This document shows, piece after piece, positions 36,672 to 46,620 of a DNA stretch of 64,000 nt. The DNA lies in assembly GCA_022791455.1 (NCBI GenBank), contig JAAVZC010000014.1, positions 145,119 through 209,118 on the forward strand, given 5' to 3'. The notes under the pieces were generated by a model, which did no database searches, had not been told where the DNA came from, and saw only the letters and a program-made list of their open reading frames with translations. Made by a program: the position numbers and the translations under genes. The stretch comes from Eggerthellaceae bacterium (GTDB taxonomy: Bacteria > Actinomycetota > Coriobacteriia > Coriobacteriales > Eggerthellaceae). Every line of letters begins with the position of its first letter. Position 1 is the first letter of the stretch.

Positions 36672-36968
36672 AAAAAAGCGGCTTGTGTCCAACGCGAACT
36701 TCGGAAAACCTCACATTTTTGGCCACACGCGGTGGACACGACGGGGTTTTTGATCCCGCATCTGACCTGGGAATACGTCTATTTCCCCAGGTCAGATGCC
36801 AAGTTTCCCAGTGCCAAAAAAGGGCCCTTGTCCACCGTTGAGCCGCTTCGGCGGTGGACAAGAGGCCCTTTTGGATCCGCGCCACAGAAAAAGCCGGCGC
36901 CCGAAGGCACCGGCTTTCAAGAGAGGGCTGCTAGGACAGTGAGACGTTAGGTGTGTCCCTTTGTCTCA
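36672..36968. repeat. ~297-bp structured direct repeat, copy B
   Basis: Gapless match to 25632..25928. Confidence 0.93.
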
Positions 36969-37622
36969 TTAACCCTGCCAGGTCATGTCGCGGAGGATGT
37001 AGGAGCAGCTGGGATTGTTGCCCACGTTGTGCAGGTGATACACCTGGTCCTCCGTGAAGGGGCGCACGCATTCCAGCATGGATACGCGGGCGTTGTGCAC
37101 GTCGTCGTACTCGGCTTCGTACTCCAGCACGCGGCCGGGGGCCACGAAGGAGTCCCAACCGGCCTCCAGGTCGCCGAAGAAGCGGGCGCGGGCGCCGCAC
37201 TGGGCCACACACTGGGGCAGCTCGCCCTGAGAAGTCTTCTGCTCGCAGAGGGTGCATTTCTCCACCACGCGCTCCTCCTCATTGAGGTAGCGAACCCCGT
37301 AGGGGCAGGCCATCGCGCAGAACTGGCAGCCGATGCACTTCTCCTTGTCGATCTGCACGGTGCCGTCGGCCAGTTTGTGGCTGGCCTCGGTGGGGCACAC
37401 ACTCACGCACGGGGCGTCGGCACAGTGCTGGCAGGTGATGGGGAGGAAGCACATCTCCACGTCCGGCACAACAGCGCCTTCGTACTTCGGGTTCGGCCCC
37501 ACGCGCAGCACTTTGTTCCAGAAGTTGCCGATGGGCACTTCGTTCACCGCCTTGCAGGCAACCGAGCAGGAAAGGCAGCCGACACATTTATTAAGGTCGG
37601 TGATGATAGCGTATTGAGTCAT
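36969..37622 (-). CDS. DmsB-type 4Fe-4S subunit (module 3)
   Basis: CVGCLSCSVACK, CQHCADAPCVSVCPTEA, CIGCQFCAMACPYGVRY. Confidence 0.93.
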   Translation of the reverse strand: MTQYAIITDLNKCVGCLSCSVACKAVNEVPIGNFWNKVLRVGPNPKYEGAVVPDVEMCFLPITCQHCADAPCVSVCPTEASHKLADGTVQIDKEKCIGCQFCAMACPYGVRYLNEEERVVEKCTLCEQKTSQGELPQCVAQCGARARFFGDLEAGWDSFVAPGRVLEYEAEYDDVHNARVSMLECVRPFTEDQVYHLHNVGNNPSCSYILRDMTWQG

Positions 37623-37625
37623 GGG

Positions 37626-40601
37626 TTAGTCCCTTCCCTCGTAGGTGGGCAGCCATTCCTTCAGACGCGGGTCGGAGGCATCGGAGATGCAGGGAGTGCC
37701 GTCCACGTCGCAGGGGCAGGGGTTGCCGAACGGGCTGTTCTCAGGAGTGGCCTTGTAAATCTTGACCGGGTAAGCGCGCAGCTGCGAGGAGCCGGTGTAG
37801 GGGTCCTGCGCCTCCTTGTCCACCAGGGCGTTGATGGTCACCAAATCCCAGCCGTGGGTGGGAGCGGACATTTCCGGCAGCCACCAGTTGTGCTCGGCGT
37901 TGATGACGCCCGGCTTGATGCCGTGGTAGAGGTCCGCCACCTGGCGCACCTTGCCGTCCTTCGACTCGATCCACACCCAGTCGCCTTGGCTGATGCCCAG
38001 CTTCTCGGCGTCCACGGGGTTGATTTCCACGCGCGGGGACGGCCACTGCTCGCGGCACCAGGGCAGCTGACGGTGCTCGGAATGGAAGTACACCGGGTTG
38101 CGGCGGCCAGTAGTCATGTTGAAGGGGTACTCCTCCATGAGCTCCGGCGTGGACACCGGCGACAGCGGCGGCTCCTTGTACTCGGGGAAGCAGATCTCGG
38201 AAGGCGTGTGGTCCTTCAGGCGCTCCGGCAGGCCCTTCGTTTCCGGGGAAAGATAGGTCTCCATGATGGTGGACCAGATCTCCATCTTCATGCACGGAAC
38301 GGACATGCCGGGCATGTGGTCGCCTTCGACGTACTGCATGCCGTCCACCTGGCGCAGCTCGCCGGTCTCATAGCGGTGGTAGGTGCCCCACACCTCGGGG
38401 TACTCGTCCTTGGCGCGCCACCAGCCGTGCTCGGCGAACTTGGCGAGGTACTCCTCGGCGGTCATGCCGGTGCCCTTCACGCAGTAGTCCATGTAGCGGG
38501 AAACGGGGCCCCAAGCGTCGCCGGTCTCCGGGTTGTAGAGCGGCTTGCCGGCCTCCTTGTACCACAGAGCGGCGGCTTCCAGCTCGAACTTGGTCTCACC
38601 CGGAGGCGCGATGCAGTTCACGTTGGCGCCGTAGGCACCGTGCGAACCCTGGGAGATGCGGGCGAAGCCGGGGATCTCCATCCAGTGCTGGGCGGGCAGC
38701 TTGATGTCGGCCATCTCGGTCATGGGATGGTGCCACAGGTCCTGGTCCACGAAGAAGTCCATAGACTTCAGCGCCTCCCAGCCGTAGGTGGCGTTGGACT
38801 GGTTCATGAAGTCGCCGGTGACGGCGATGCAGCCGCGGATGGGGTACGGCTTGCCCTCAATGGCCGCCACCCAGCAGCTCTTGGCGTCGGTGCGGGCGGT
38901 CCAGCGGGTCAGCGGGAACTCCTCGGCGCAGGCGATGTTGGCCTTCTTGTCGAACTGCTCCACGAACTCGCCAGTGGAGGGGGCGGGCTTCTTCTCGTTG
39001 TTAGCGGGCACCGCTACGCCACCGGCGTCGATGGGCACACGAGTCATGCCGCGGTTTCCGGCCGGGGAATCGTAAGCGCCCACCATAGCGGACAGAATGC
39101 CCAGCGCGCGGAAGTTCTGCAGGGAGTTGCCGCACTGCTCCGGCGCCAGCTGGTAGTGCAGGCCGCCGTTGGCGAAGCGGGGGTCGAAGCGCTGGCTGGC
39201 CCAGGCCTCCACCGCCTCCTCGATGAGCGCCGGGTCCACGTCGCAGATCTCGCCGGTGTACTCGGGGGTGTACTTCTCCACCACGTCGTCCCAGAACTTC
39301 TTCCAGACGCTCTTCACCTTCACGGTGCGGCCGTCCTTCAGCGTGACCTCGCCCTCGTACCACAGCTCCGGCTCGCGCTCGATCTCGAACTGGGTGGGGT
39401 CCGGGATGCGGCCGGACACGTCGCCGTCGCTCCCGTCGCCGCGGATGTCGCCGGAGGGGCGCACGTAGTCGGTGAAGGTGGTGGGCTTGTGGTGCTCCTT
39501 CTCCCCTTCCCAAAGGCCGATGTTCTCATCGGCGTCGAAGTAGGTCATGCAGTTGTTCAGGCTGTCCCACACCATGAAGCGGCTCACGCTGCCGCCCTCT
39601 ACCAAATCGCATTCGCGCAGCAGGCGGGTCTTCACGTTCAGGCCGTTGCCCTTGGTGAACTTGCCGGTGAAGAAGGGCTGGTCGTTGATGTCCAGCTCCT
39701 CGCAGTAGAGGTAGGGGCCGTTGGTCCAGCGGGTGCAGAAGGTGTGGTCCTCCCAGCCGTTCTTCATCACCAGGTGAGTCCAGCCCAGCGCCATGGCGCC
39801 ATCGGTGCCGGGGCGCAGCGCCAGGTGGATGTCTGCCTCGTGGCCCTCGTTGTTCAGGCGCGGATCGATGAGGATGTACTTCTCGCACCGGGCGATGGTC
39901 TCGGAGATGGTGCGGCAGGTGTCGTCGTAGTTGGAGAGCGACGGGCTGGTGCCCCACTGCACGTACACCTTCGGGAAGCCCACGGTCTCGTTGAAGAAGA
40001 TGCCGTTCTCGAGGGTAAGCGAGCCGGCGTCGCGGCGGATGCCCTTGCAGATCTGCGCTGCCCCGTGGCCGTTCACGCCACCGCCGTAGAGCTGTGCCAG
40101 ACGGCCGGCGCCCATGCCCCAGAAGCGGGAGGTGCCGGTCATGGTCATGATGGTCTCGCCGCCCCAGCGGTCCGCCAGTTCGGTGAACTTGTCGTGGGCC
40201 ATAGAGATGGCTTCGTCCCAGGTGATGCGCACCCAGCCGGGATCCTCGCCCTTGGGGTTGGTGCGCTTCATGGGGTAGAGCACACGGTCGGGGTGATAAG
40301 CGGCCTGGATGGAGGCCTGCGATTTGGTGCAGCAGTTGCCGTTGGACTGGTAGGCGGACTCGTCGCCCTCCACCAAAACGGCGCGGCCGTTCTTCACGGT
40401 CACCCACACGCCGCACTCCATCTTGCCGCATCCGCGGCAGGCGGTGCGCACGCGCTTTACTTCGCCGGCGTTCTCGGCCGCCTCGCCCGCGATGGCCCGG
40501 CCCGGCTGGATGCCCGCCGCTCCCGCCAATGCGGCGGTGCCGGCTACGGCCGCCGACAGCTTCAGAAAGCTCCGGCGCGTGGTATTGAGTTGAACTCCCA
40601 T
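37626..40601 (-). CDS. Tat-exported molybdopterin oxidoreductase (module 3)
   Basis: MGVQLNTTRRSFLKLSAAVAGTAAL; CRGCGKMECGVWVTVKNGRAVLVEGDESAYQSNGNCCTKSQ; start 40601 with AGGAG RBS. Confidence 0.9.
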   Translation of the reverse strand: MGVQLNTTRRSFLKLSAAVAGTAALAGAAGIQPGRAIAGEAAENAGEVKRVRTACRGCGKMECGVWVTVKNGRAVLVEGDESAYQSNGNCCTKSQASIQAAYHPDRVLYPMKRTNPKGEDPGWVRITWDEAISMAHDKFTELADRWGGETIMTMTGTSRFWGMGAGRLAQLYGGGVNGHGAAQICKGIRRDAGSLTLENGIFFNETVGFPKVYVQWGTSPSLSNYDDTCRTISETIARCEKYILIDPRLNNEGHEADIHLALRPGTDGAMALGWTHLVMKNGWEDHTFCTRWTNGPYLYCEELDINDQPFFTGKFTKGNGLNVKTRLLRECDLVEGGSVSRFMVWDSLNNCMTYFDADENIGLWEGEKEHHKPTTFTDYVRPSGDIRGDGSDGDVSGRIPDPTQFEIEREPELWYEGEVTLKDGRTVKVKSVWKKFWDDVVEKYTPEYTGEICDVDPALIEEAVEAWASQRFDPRFANGGLHYQLAPEQCGNSLQNFRALGILSAMVGAYDSPAGNRGMTRVPIDAGGVAVPANNEKKPAPSTGEFVEQFDKKANIACAEEFPLTRWTARTDAKSCWVAAIEGKPYPIRGCIAVTGDFMNQSNATYGWEALKSMDFFVDQDLWHHPMTEMADIKLPAQHWMEIPGFARISQGSHGAYGANVNCIAPPGETKFELEAAALWYKEAGKPLYNPETGDAWGPVSRYMDYCVKGTGMTAEEYLAKFAEHGWWRAKDEYPEVWGTYHRYETGELRQVDGMQYVEGDHMPGMSVPCMKMEIWSTIMETYLSPETKGLPERLKDHTPSEICFPEYKEPPLSPVSTPELMEEYPFNMTTGRRNPVYFHSEHRQLPWCREQWPSPRVEINPVDAEKLGISQGDWVWIESKDGKVRQVADLYHGIKPGVINAEHNWWLPEMSAPTHGWDLVTINALVDKEAQDPYTGSSQLRAYPVKIYKATPENSPFGNPCPCDVDGTPCISDASDPRLKEWLPTYEGRD

Positions 40602-40865
40602 TCCCACTCCTCTCGTTTTCGGATGGCGCCTTCCCTTCAGCGCCGTCCTCAACTTTAGGAAGGGGGCGGGGCTCCGCCAATCGACCCGCAGGGGGAAATA
40701 GCCCCCGACAGCAGCCTTTCACGGGATGAATTATTCGCCGAGCGCCTTCATACTCCCGTATGATTTTTCTGCGTTTGCCCAGTTCAAGCGATGCGGTGCC
40801 GTAACTTCTTTCCCCAAGCGTCGCTCCATCGGGTATAGTTGACCTCATCACTTAGAGGGGGCGCT

Positions 40866-42524
40866 ATGACGAGGGACAATCTGAGGAGCATTGTCGCTAA
40901 TACCAGCGAGGCAATTCCCGGCATGGCGATTGCCGTCACGGGCGTCTCTTTGGCTATCTACGCGTTCGAGGCGAATCGCATGGCCTCGTTCTTGAGCGTG
41001 CCCGGGGCGTCCGCCGCCAATACCGCTTCGCTCTTTGTGGCTGTTCTGCTGTTGGCGGGGCTCGCTCTTTGCTACCGGGCGCGGCCGTCGCTTCGCATCC
41101 ACCGCAACCCCTTTTTCGGATTCCTCATCGCCGGGCTGCTTTCCGTCAGCTTGCTGTGCGCGTCGGGAACCATTACCGCACCGTCCAGCCAGCTTTCCGC
41201 CCTGGCCCTCATGGTCAGTTCCATCACGAAATCGTTGCTCTTGATATGCTGGGTCGAGGTGCTGTGTACGTTCAGCGGCCGGCAATGCGCCACCATCCTG
41301 GCGCTCGCCATCGGGACAACCGGGGTGCTCAACGGCTTTTCGGCGCTAGTGAAACCGGATGCCGTTACCGTGCTCGTAGCCATGGTGCCGCTGCTTTCGG
41401 CCGCGTGCCTGTACTGGTTCAAGGACAAACAGGAGTCGTTCGACCTCTCCCCTCGCCCGCTGTCGCTTCGAGACGGTCGCGCCCGCAAGGACATTCTCAA
41501 GGCGCCGCAGCCCTATTTCCGTGGACGCTTCCTGGTGTTTCTGGCGCCGCTCCCCTTCTACACCTTTGCCTTCGGTTTCATTCACTACGCTTGGATCCCC
41601 TTCCAGGACGGCGGCGGGGCTTCCATGACCATCCAGATGTCGGCGGCTGCTGGCACCGTATTGGCTGCTTTGTTTTTGATGCTGTTGATTGCATATTTCT
41701 GGGGACCGAAGAAGACCGAGCTATACAGCTTGTTCATTTTGTTCCTCGTAGGCATCGCGCTATATGTGAGCACTATGTTCCAGGGAATGCTACCGGGCAT
41801 GTACGTAGTGCCGCTGAACATTGCCCAGAAAATGACGCTCTTTTTGGTGATGATGGCGCCGTTCTTGGTGCCAGCGCGGCGCTCCTCCCTCTCGGTGGCG
41901 GCCGTGGCTTCGGCGCTGTACACCTTAGGACGGGGAGCCTCTTCGCTTGCCGCCGCGGTTTCAGACCCTTCCATTTATTCCATCGGGGTTCTGGGCGCCA
42001 TCTTGGTAGCAGCAGTCTTCATCATTGCCGGCGTGATGATCAACGGGAATGTGGCGCCAAGCGGCGAGAGCGCTGCGAACGCGAAGGGCGATGCGCGGGC
42101 GGCGGGCGCGGTACGACTGCGGAAGTCGGCCATTGCCCCAAGCGAAAGCCTCACAAGCCCCGGTGGAAGCCTGCGGGAAACGGGGACGGCGAAAGCGGCA
42201 AGGCCCGATGGGGCTGCAGGCACGACAACCCGCTCAGTCCCCGATGCGGAGAGGGCTGCGAGTGCACCAGCGCACCCGACCCCCGATACAATTTCCGAAG
42301 AGGAGCGCACCCTTGCTGCCTGCGACCGGTTGGCCCGCAGCCACGGCCTCACCAATCGCGAGCGGGAAATCCTGTACCTGCTGGCCCAGGGGCTGAACGC
42401 CGGCGCCATCGCCGAGGAGTTGACGGTAAGCACCTCCACCGTGAAGACCCACATGCGCAACGTCTACGCCAAGCTGGAAGTGCACACTCAAAACGAACTG
42501 CTCCTCCTGGTACATCGAGGCTAA
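40866..42524 (+). CDS. Membrane-embedded LuxR-type HTH regulator (module 3)
   Basis: Multi-TM N-terminus, low-complexity linker, LTNREREILYLLAQGLNAGAIAEELTVSTSTVKTHMRNVYAKLEVHTQNELLLLV. Confidence 0.92.
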   Translation: MTRDNLRSIVANTSEAIPGMAIAVTGVSLAIYAFEANRMASFLSVPGASAANTASLFVAVLLLAGLALCYRARPSLRIHRNPFFGFLIAGLLSVSLLCASGTITAPSSQLSALALMVSSITKSLLLICWVEVLCTFSGRQCATILALAIGTTGVLNGFSALVKPDAVTVLVAMVPLLSAACLYWFKDKQESFDLSPRPLSLRDGRARKDILKAPQPYFRGRFLVFLAPLPFYTFAFGFIHYAWIPFQDGGGASMTIQMSAAAGTVLAALFLMLLIAYFWGPKKTELYSLFILFLVGIALYVSTMFQGMLPGMYVVPLNIAQKMTLFLVMMAPFLVPARRSSLSVAAVASALYTLGRGASSLAAAVSDPSIYSIGVLGAILVAAVFIIAGVMINGNVAPSGESAANAKGDARAAGAVRLRKSAIAPSESLTSPGGSLRETGTAKAARPDGAAGTTTRSVPDAERAASAPAHPTPDTISEEERTLAACDRLARSHGLTNREREILYLLAQGLNAGAIAEELTVSTSTVKTHMRNVYAKLEVHTQNELLLLVHRG

Positions 42525-42727
42525 AGCCGCTTCAAGCTGTCGTTCCGGACAAAGCGCCCGAACTTCTTGCATGCGCCAGACTAAGTGCATGGTTTTTTCG
42601 CCACGAACGGCAATCAATCCCCGTTTCCCACTATCCGGAAAGGCCCGTCATTGCTTTCGGAAAAAGCCTGTTTTATAATTCGGAAAAAGATAGAAATTGC
42701 TGATAAAATCAGAATTGAGGGATTATT

Positions 42728-44038
42728 ATGGACAGCCATAATCTAACGCCTCTGGGATATCTCCCTCGCATCGCAGACGAGCAAATTGATCGGTACCTCA
42801 AAATCTTCGGAGCAGTTGAAATTGCAGGAACGAAGTGGTGCGGCAAAACATGGTCCGCGCTTGCGCACGGCAAAAGCGTCAGCTATGTCGACGACAACTT
42901 CGCACTGGCCAAAGCAGACCCCGCCATCATGACTAAAGGCGAAGCCCCTCATGTCATCGACGAATGGCAGCTCGTTCCCTCCATTTGGGATGCGGTGCGG
43001 CGCCGCGCGGACGAGAGCCGCAACCTGCGCGGCGGATGGATTCTCACAGGATCGTCAACGCCCTTCGGCGAAAAGGACGACGCTCCCAGGCACAGCGGCG
43101 CCGGCCGGATAGGACGCATCCGCATGTACCCCATGACGCTGCAGGAATCGGGTGACTCCGAGGCATCCGTCTCGCTGAGAGGGCTGTTCCAGGGGACCTT
43201 CGAACCCGCCCAGATCAGCCTGGAAGCAAAAGACGCAGCAGCCTTGGTGGAACTAACATGCCGCGGCGGATGGCCCGAGGCAATTAACCTCTCCTCAAAG
43301 GAGGCCCAGGTCATCGCCCGAGAATACCTGCGTGTTCTCTTTTCGGAAACTCCAAAAAAGCATCGACTAGACGGGGGATCCCTCTCGAGGCTCGTTTCTT
43401 CCCTCTCACGCACCGTCGGGCAATCGGCAACGCAGAAGGTTCTGTTCCGTGACATGAGCGGCATTCCCGTCGAGCAATTGTCGAGTACCCACAAGGCCCT
43501 CCTTTCAAGATACCTTCAGTTCCTGAAGAGCATTTACCTTCTGGAGGAAATTCCCGGATGGGTTCCGCCGCATCGCTCCCCCAAGCGCTTGTCCATCAAG
43601 CCAAAGCGATACCTGGCCGACCCTTCGCTTGCCATCGCGCAGCTGGGTTTAGGCGCGGGGTCCCTTCTGACGGACTGGCAGACATACGGCATGATGTTTG
43701 AGAACCTGTGCATTCGCGACCTGCTCGTGTACGCATCCGCGCTCGAGGATATCGGTTATGAGCCCGTGCGGTACTATCGCGACGATTCCGGCCTTGAAGT
43801 TGATGCGATTATCGAATTGTCCGACGGGCGTTGGGCCGCAATAGAATGTAAGTTGAGCGAGGACAAGGTTCCGGAAGGTGTGGCCAACCTGAAGCGCCTG
43901 CGCGAAAAGCTGTGCAGCAATCCGAAGGCGAAGGTGCGGCCCCCCGAATTTATGGCCGTGCTGGTGGGGCTGAGCGCCTACGCCCGAGAGGCGGAGGAAG
44001 GCATCTACGTCATCCCCATCCGAGCCCTGGGAGCATAG
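42728..44038 (+). CDS. AAA ATPase with DUF4143 domain
   Basis: GAVEIAGTKWCGKTWSALA; DEWQLVPSIWDAVR; C-terminal DUF4143 nuclease-like ...EVDAIIELSDGRWAAIECKLSE. Confidence 0.88.
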   Translation: MDSHNLTPLGYLPRIADEQIDRYLKIFGAVEIAGTKWCGKTWSALAHGKSVSYVDDNFALAKADPAIMTKGEAPHVIDEWQLVPSIWDAVRRRADESRNLRGGWILTGSSTPFGEKDDAPRHSGAGRIGRIRMYPMTLQESGDSEASVSLRGLFQGTFEPAQISLEAKDAAALVELTCRGGWPEAINLSSKEAQVIAREYLRVLFSETPKKHRLDGGSLSRLVSSLSRTVGQSATQKVLFRDMSGIPVEQLSSTHKALLSRYLQFLKSIYLLEEIPGWVPPHRSPKRLSIKPKRYLADPSLAIAQLGLGAGSLLTDWQTYGMMFENLCIRDLLVYASALEDIGYEPVRYYRDDSGLEVDAIIELSDGRWAAIECKLSEDKVPEGVANLKRLREKLCSNPKAKVRPPEFMAVLVGLSAYAREAEEGIYVIPIRALGA

Positions 44039-44045
44039 GAGACTC

Positions 44046-44246
44046 ATGAACGATGCAGAGAAGCTGGCGCGGCTTGAGGCGCTGATTGCGGAGACGCGGG
44101 ATGAGCGGGCGCTGGTGGTTGAGCGGATGGAGAAACTGAAGGCGCAGGGGAAAACGAAGAGCGCCACCTTCCAGCAATTGCTTGCGCGGAAGATGACGCT
44201 CGATGCGTTCATGCGGGCGTTCGAGGCCCACGGGTTGGTGCAATAG
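44046..44246 (+). CDS. Small hypothetical coiled-coil protein
   Basis: MNDAEKLARLEALIAETRDERALVVERMEKLKAQGK; starts 8 bp after the DUF4143 gene. Confidence 0.55.
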   Translation: MNDAEKLARLEALIAETRDERALVVERMEKLKAQGKTKSATFQQLLARKMTLDAFMRAFEAHGLVQ

Positions 44247-46577
44247 CTACACCGTGGTGGTGCCTTCGGGGCCCGTGGGAGCGGTGCCGTCTTGGCCGGT
44301 GGCGTTCTCGTCCCTGCCTTGGCCGCGGCCGCCGCGACCTTCGAACTCCTGGCCGTCGGGCGCGGTCTGGCCATCGGTGTTGCCACCAGGGCCCATGCCA
44401 CCGCGACCGCCCATGCCGCCCATGCCGCCGGCGCCCTGGGTAGCGGTGGTGGAGACCGTCACTTCAGTGGACTGACCGCCCGAAACGGTACCGCCCTTGC
44501 CGTCTTCACCGGCGCCGGAAATCGTGCCGCCCACCACGATAGACACCGTGTCGCCTTCGGAAAGGTCGCCGCTGGCGATCACCACGTTCTGGAACGGATT
44601 CTGCGCCGTCATGGAAGCAACCACCTGGCCACTGCCGTTCACCACGGCAATCGTCTGACCAGCGTTTCCGCTCACGTTCGCCATGGCGAAGGGCGCGCTG
44701 CCCCCGCTGAACCCTGCGGCCATGCCCGCCGGCCCCGCCGCAATCACAGCACCGCCGTTGAAAGTGGCCGCCAGCTCGTAGTCGATGGCGCCATTGCCGC
44801 TGTTGGTGGGGCCGGTCACGTAAAGCGCGCCGCCATTGATCTCGATGTTCCCGTTGGAATCGATGCCGTCGCCTTCGCCCTTCACGATCACGATGCCGCC
44901 GTTGATCTGGATGAGGCAGTCCTCGCTGACATCGCCCATGCCGCCGCCGAAACCGCCCATGTCGCCCTTGCCGCCAAATCCGCCCTGGGGCGCCTGACCG
45001 CCATCGGAGGTGTCGGGCAGCTGGCCATCCTGGGGCGCCTCGGGCATTTCGCCGTCGAAACCGCCTTCTGGCATTTGGGGCATCTCGCCCTCGTCAAAGC
45101 CACCCTCCGGCATCTGGGGGCGTTGACCGTCGCCTTTGCCCCAGCCCTGCGACTCGCCGTCGCCCATGTCGGGACGCTGGCCGCGACCGCGCTGCATGCC
45201 CGTGTCACCTTCGGCTGCATCAGCTACCTGCCCCTCAGACGGGGCGGAGAAGTTTCCCCGGTTCTCCCCTTCCGGGGCTGCAGAACCGGCGTCTTCCTGG
45301 TTGGTGCCACGCTGGCCCTGCGCGGAGGCATCGGCTGTGGTGGTTTCTGCGTCGCCGGTGTAGGGCTCGGCCACCGCCGCGTTGATGGCATCATCGCTGG
45401 CCACCAGGTTGCTGTAGCCGCCGTTCACAATAACCTCTTGCGACTCGTAGCCCTCCACGCAGGACTCCACGTTGATGGTGCCGTCATCGATCACCAGCTC
45501 GAATTCCGTGTGGAAGGCGTCGTCGCCGGCGTTCACCGTAATGTCGCCGCCGCCGATCAGGCCGTCGCTTTCGCTGTGGAAGGCGTCGTCGGCCGCAATC
45601 ACGTTCACCGTGCCGCCCATGATGCGGAAGTACCACTGGGCGTCCACGCCGTCGTCGCCGGCGTTCACCGTCAGCGTGCCGCCGTCGATGGAGACAAAGC
45701 CGCGGGAGGTGTCCTCATCGTTGGTGGACTTCAGGCCGTCGCCCGCCGCCGTCACCGTCACATCGCCATCGGCCATCTTCACAGCGTCCTTGCCCTTGAT
45801 GCCGTGGTCGGCCGCCGTCACCACCAGCGTGCCGCCGCCAATAACCAGCTCGTCCTTGCAGGTGATGCCGTTCTTGTAGTCGCCCGTGATGTTCAGCGTA
45901 CCCTTGCCGTTCAGCGTCAGGTCGTCTTTGGAGAACACCGTGGCATCCGGCTCGTCCTCACCCTCTTCCAGCACGAATTCGCTGCCGCTCGTTAGGGTGT
46001 TCTGCGTGCCCTCGGCGGTGGTGATGAACGTTTTGTCGGCGGTCTTCACCCAGATGGCCGGGCCGGTGGCGTTGCTGAGGCTCGCGCCCGCCAGCACCAG
46101 CTGCACCTTGTCGGAATCTTTGTTGGCCTCGACCACAATCTGACCCTGCGCCAGCGTGCCGGAGAACACGTACACGCCCTCTTGGGAAACGGTGAACGTG
46201 CCGCTGGCCTGGTCGTAGGCAACGCCCTCGCCGTCAATGGCGCCGGTGGAAAGATCCACTTTCACGGCAGTTGCCTCGTCGTAGGTGCCGGCCAGGTCAC
46301 GGTCGGAATACTCGAAGTCCATGCCGGCCACGTTGGCGCGCACGTCGCTGTTGGCAGTGCTAGAGCTGCTGCCGTTGCCCTCGGAAGGCTGCGTCTGCGC
46401 GGATTCGGCCGCGGCATCGGCCCCCTGCCCCGTCTGCGGCGTGGTGGAGGCGCACCCGGCCATGCCCAGCGTCAGCGCCCCGGCCAGCACACCAGCCAGC
46501 ACCGCACGACGCCCGGCCTGAGAAAAGCTCAGACCCCGTCGGAATTTCTGCATCGTGTTCAGTTCGTTCATATTCAA
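44247..46577 (-). CDS. Carbohydrate-binding-domain (DUF4353-like) lipoprotein
   Basis: Lipobox GMAGC; repeated ITVNAGDDAFHTE / GGTLVVTAADHGIKGKDAV beta-helix-type repeats; Gly/Met/Gln-rich low-complexity segments. Confidence 0.82.
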   Translation of the reverse strand: MNMNELNTMQKFRRGLSFSQAGRRAVLAGVLAGALTLGMAGCASTTPQTGQGADAAAESAQTQPSEGNGSSSSTANSDVRANVAGMDFEYSDRDLAGTYDEATAVKVDLSTGAIDGEGVAYDQASGTFTVSQEGVYVFSGTLAQGQIVVEANKDSDKVQLVLAGASLSNATGPAIWVKTADKTFITTAEGTQNTLTSGSEFVLEEGEDEPDATVFSKDDLTLNGKGTLNITGDYKNGITCKDELVIGGGTLVVTAADHGIKGKDAVKMADGDVTVTAAGDGLKSTNDEDTSRGFVSIDGGTLTVNAGDDGVDAQWYFRIMGGTVNVIAADDAFHSESDGLIGGGDITVNAGDDAFHTEFELVIDDGTINVESCVEGYESQEVIVNGGYSNLVASDDAINAAVAEPYTGDAETTTADASAQGQRGTNQEDAGSAAPEGENRGNFSAPSEGQVADAAEGDTGMQRGRGQRPDMGDGESQGWGKGDGQRPQMPEGGFDEGEMPQMPEGGFDGEMPEAPQDGQLPDTSDGGQAPQGGFGGKGDMGGFGGGMGDVSEDCLIQINGGIVIVKGEGDGIDSNGNIEINGGALYVTGPTNSGNGAIDYELAATFNGGAVIAAGPAGMAAGFSGGSAPFAMANVSGNAGQTIAVVNGSGQVVASMTAQNPFQNVVIASGDLSEGDTVSIVVGGTISGAGEDGKGGTVSGGQSTEVTVSTTATQGAGGMGGMGGRGGMGPGGNTDGQTAPDGQEFEGRGGRGQGRDENATGQDGTAPTGPEGTTTV

Positions 46578-46620
46578 TGACCTTCTTCTTTCGTTCTTGA
46601 ATCACTTTGTTCTTCTCGCG

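Noticed and set aside
36951-40658. 1235-aa plus-strand ORF
   Set aside because: Antisense to a clear Mo-enzyme/Fe-S pair; composition (Ala/Gly/His/Val-rich, no motifs) is a typical high-GC shadow ORF.
44292-45995. 567-aa plus-strand ORF
   Set aside because: Antisense to the lipoprotein repeats; repeats in the ORF merely mirror repeats of the real gene.
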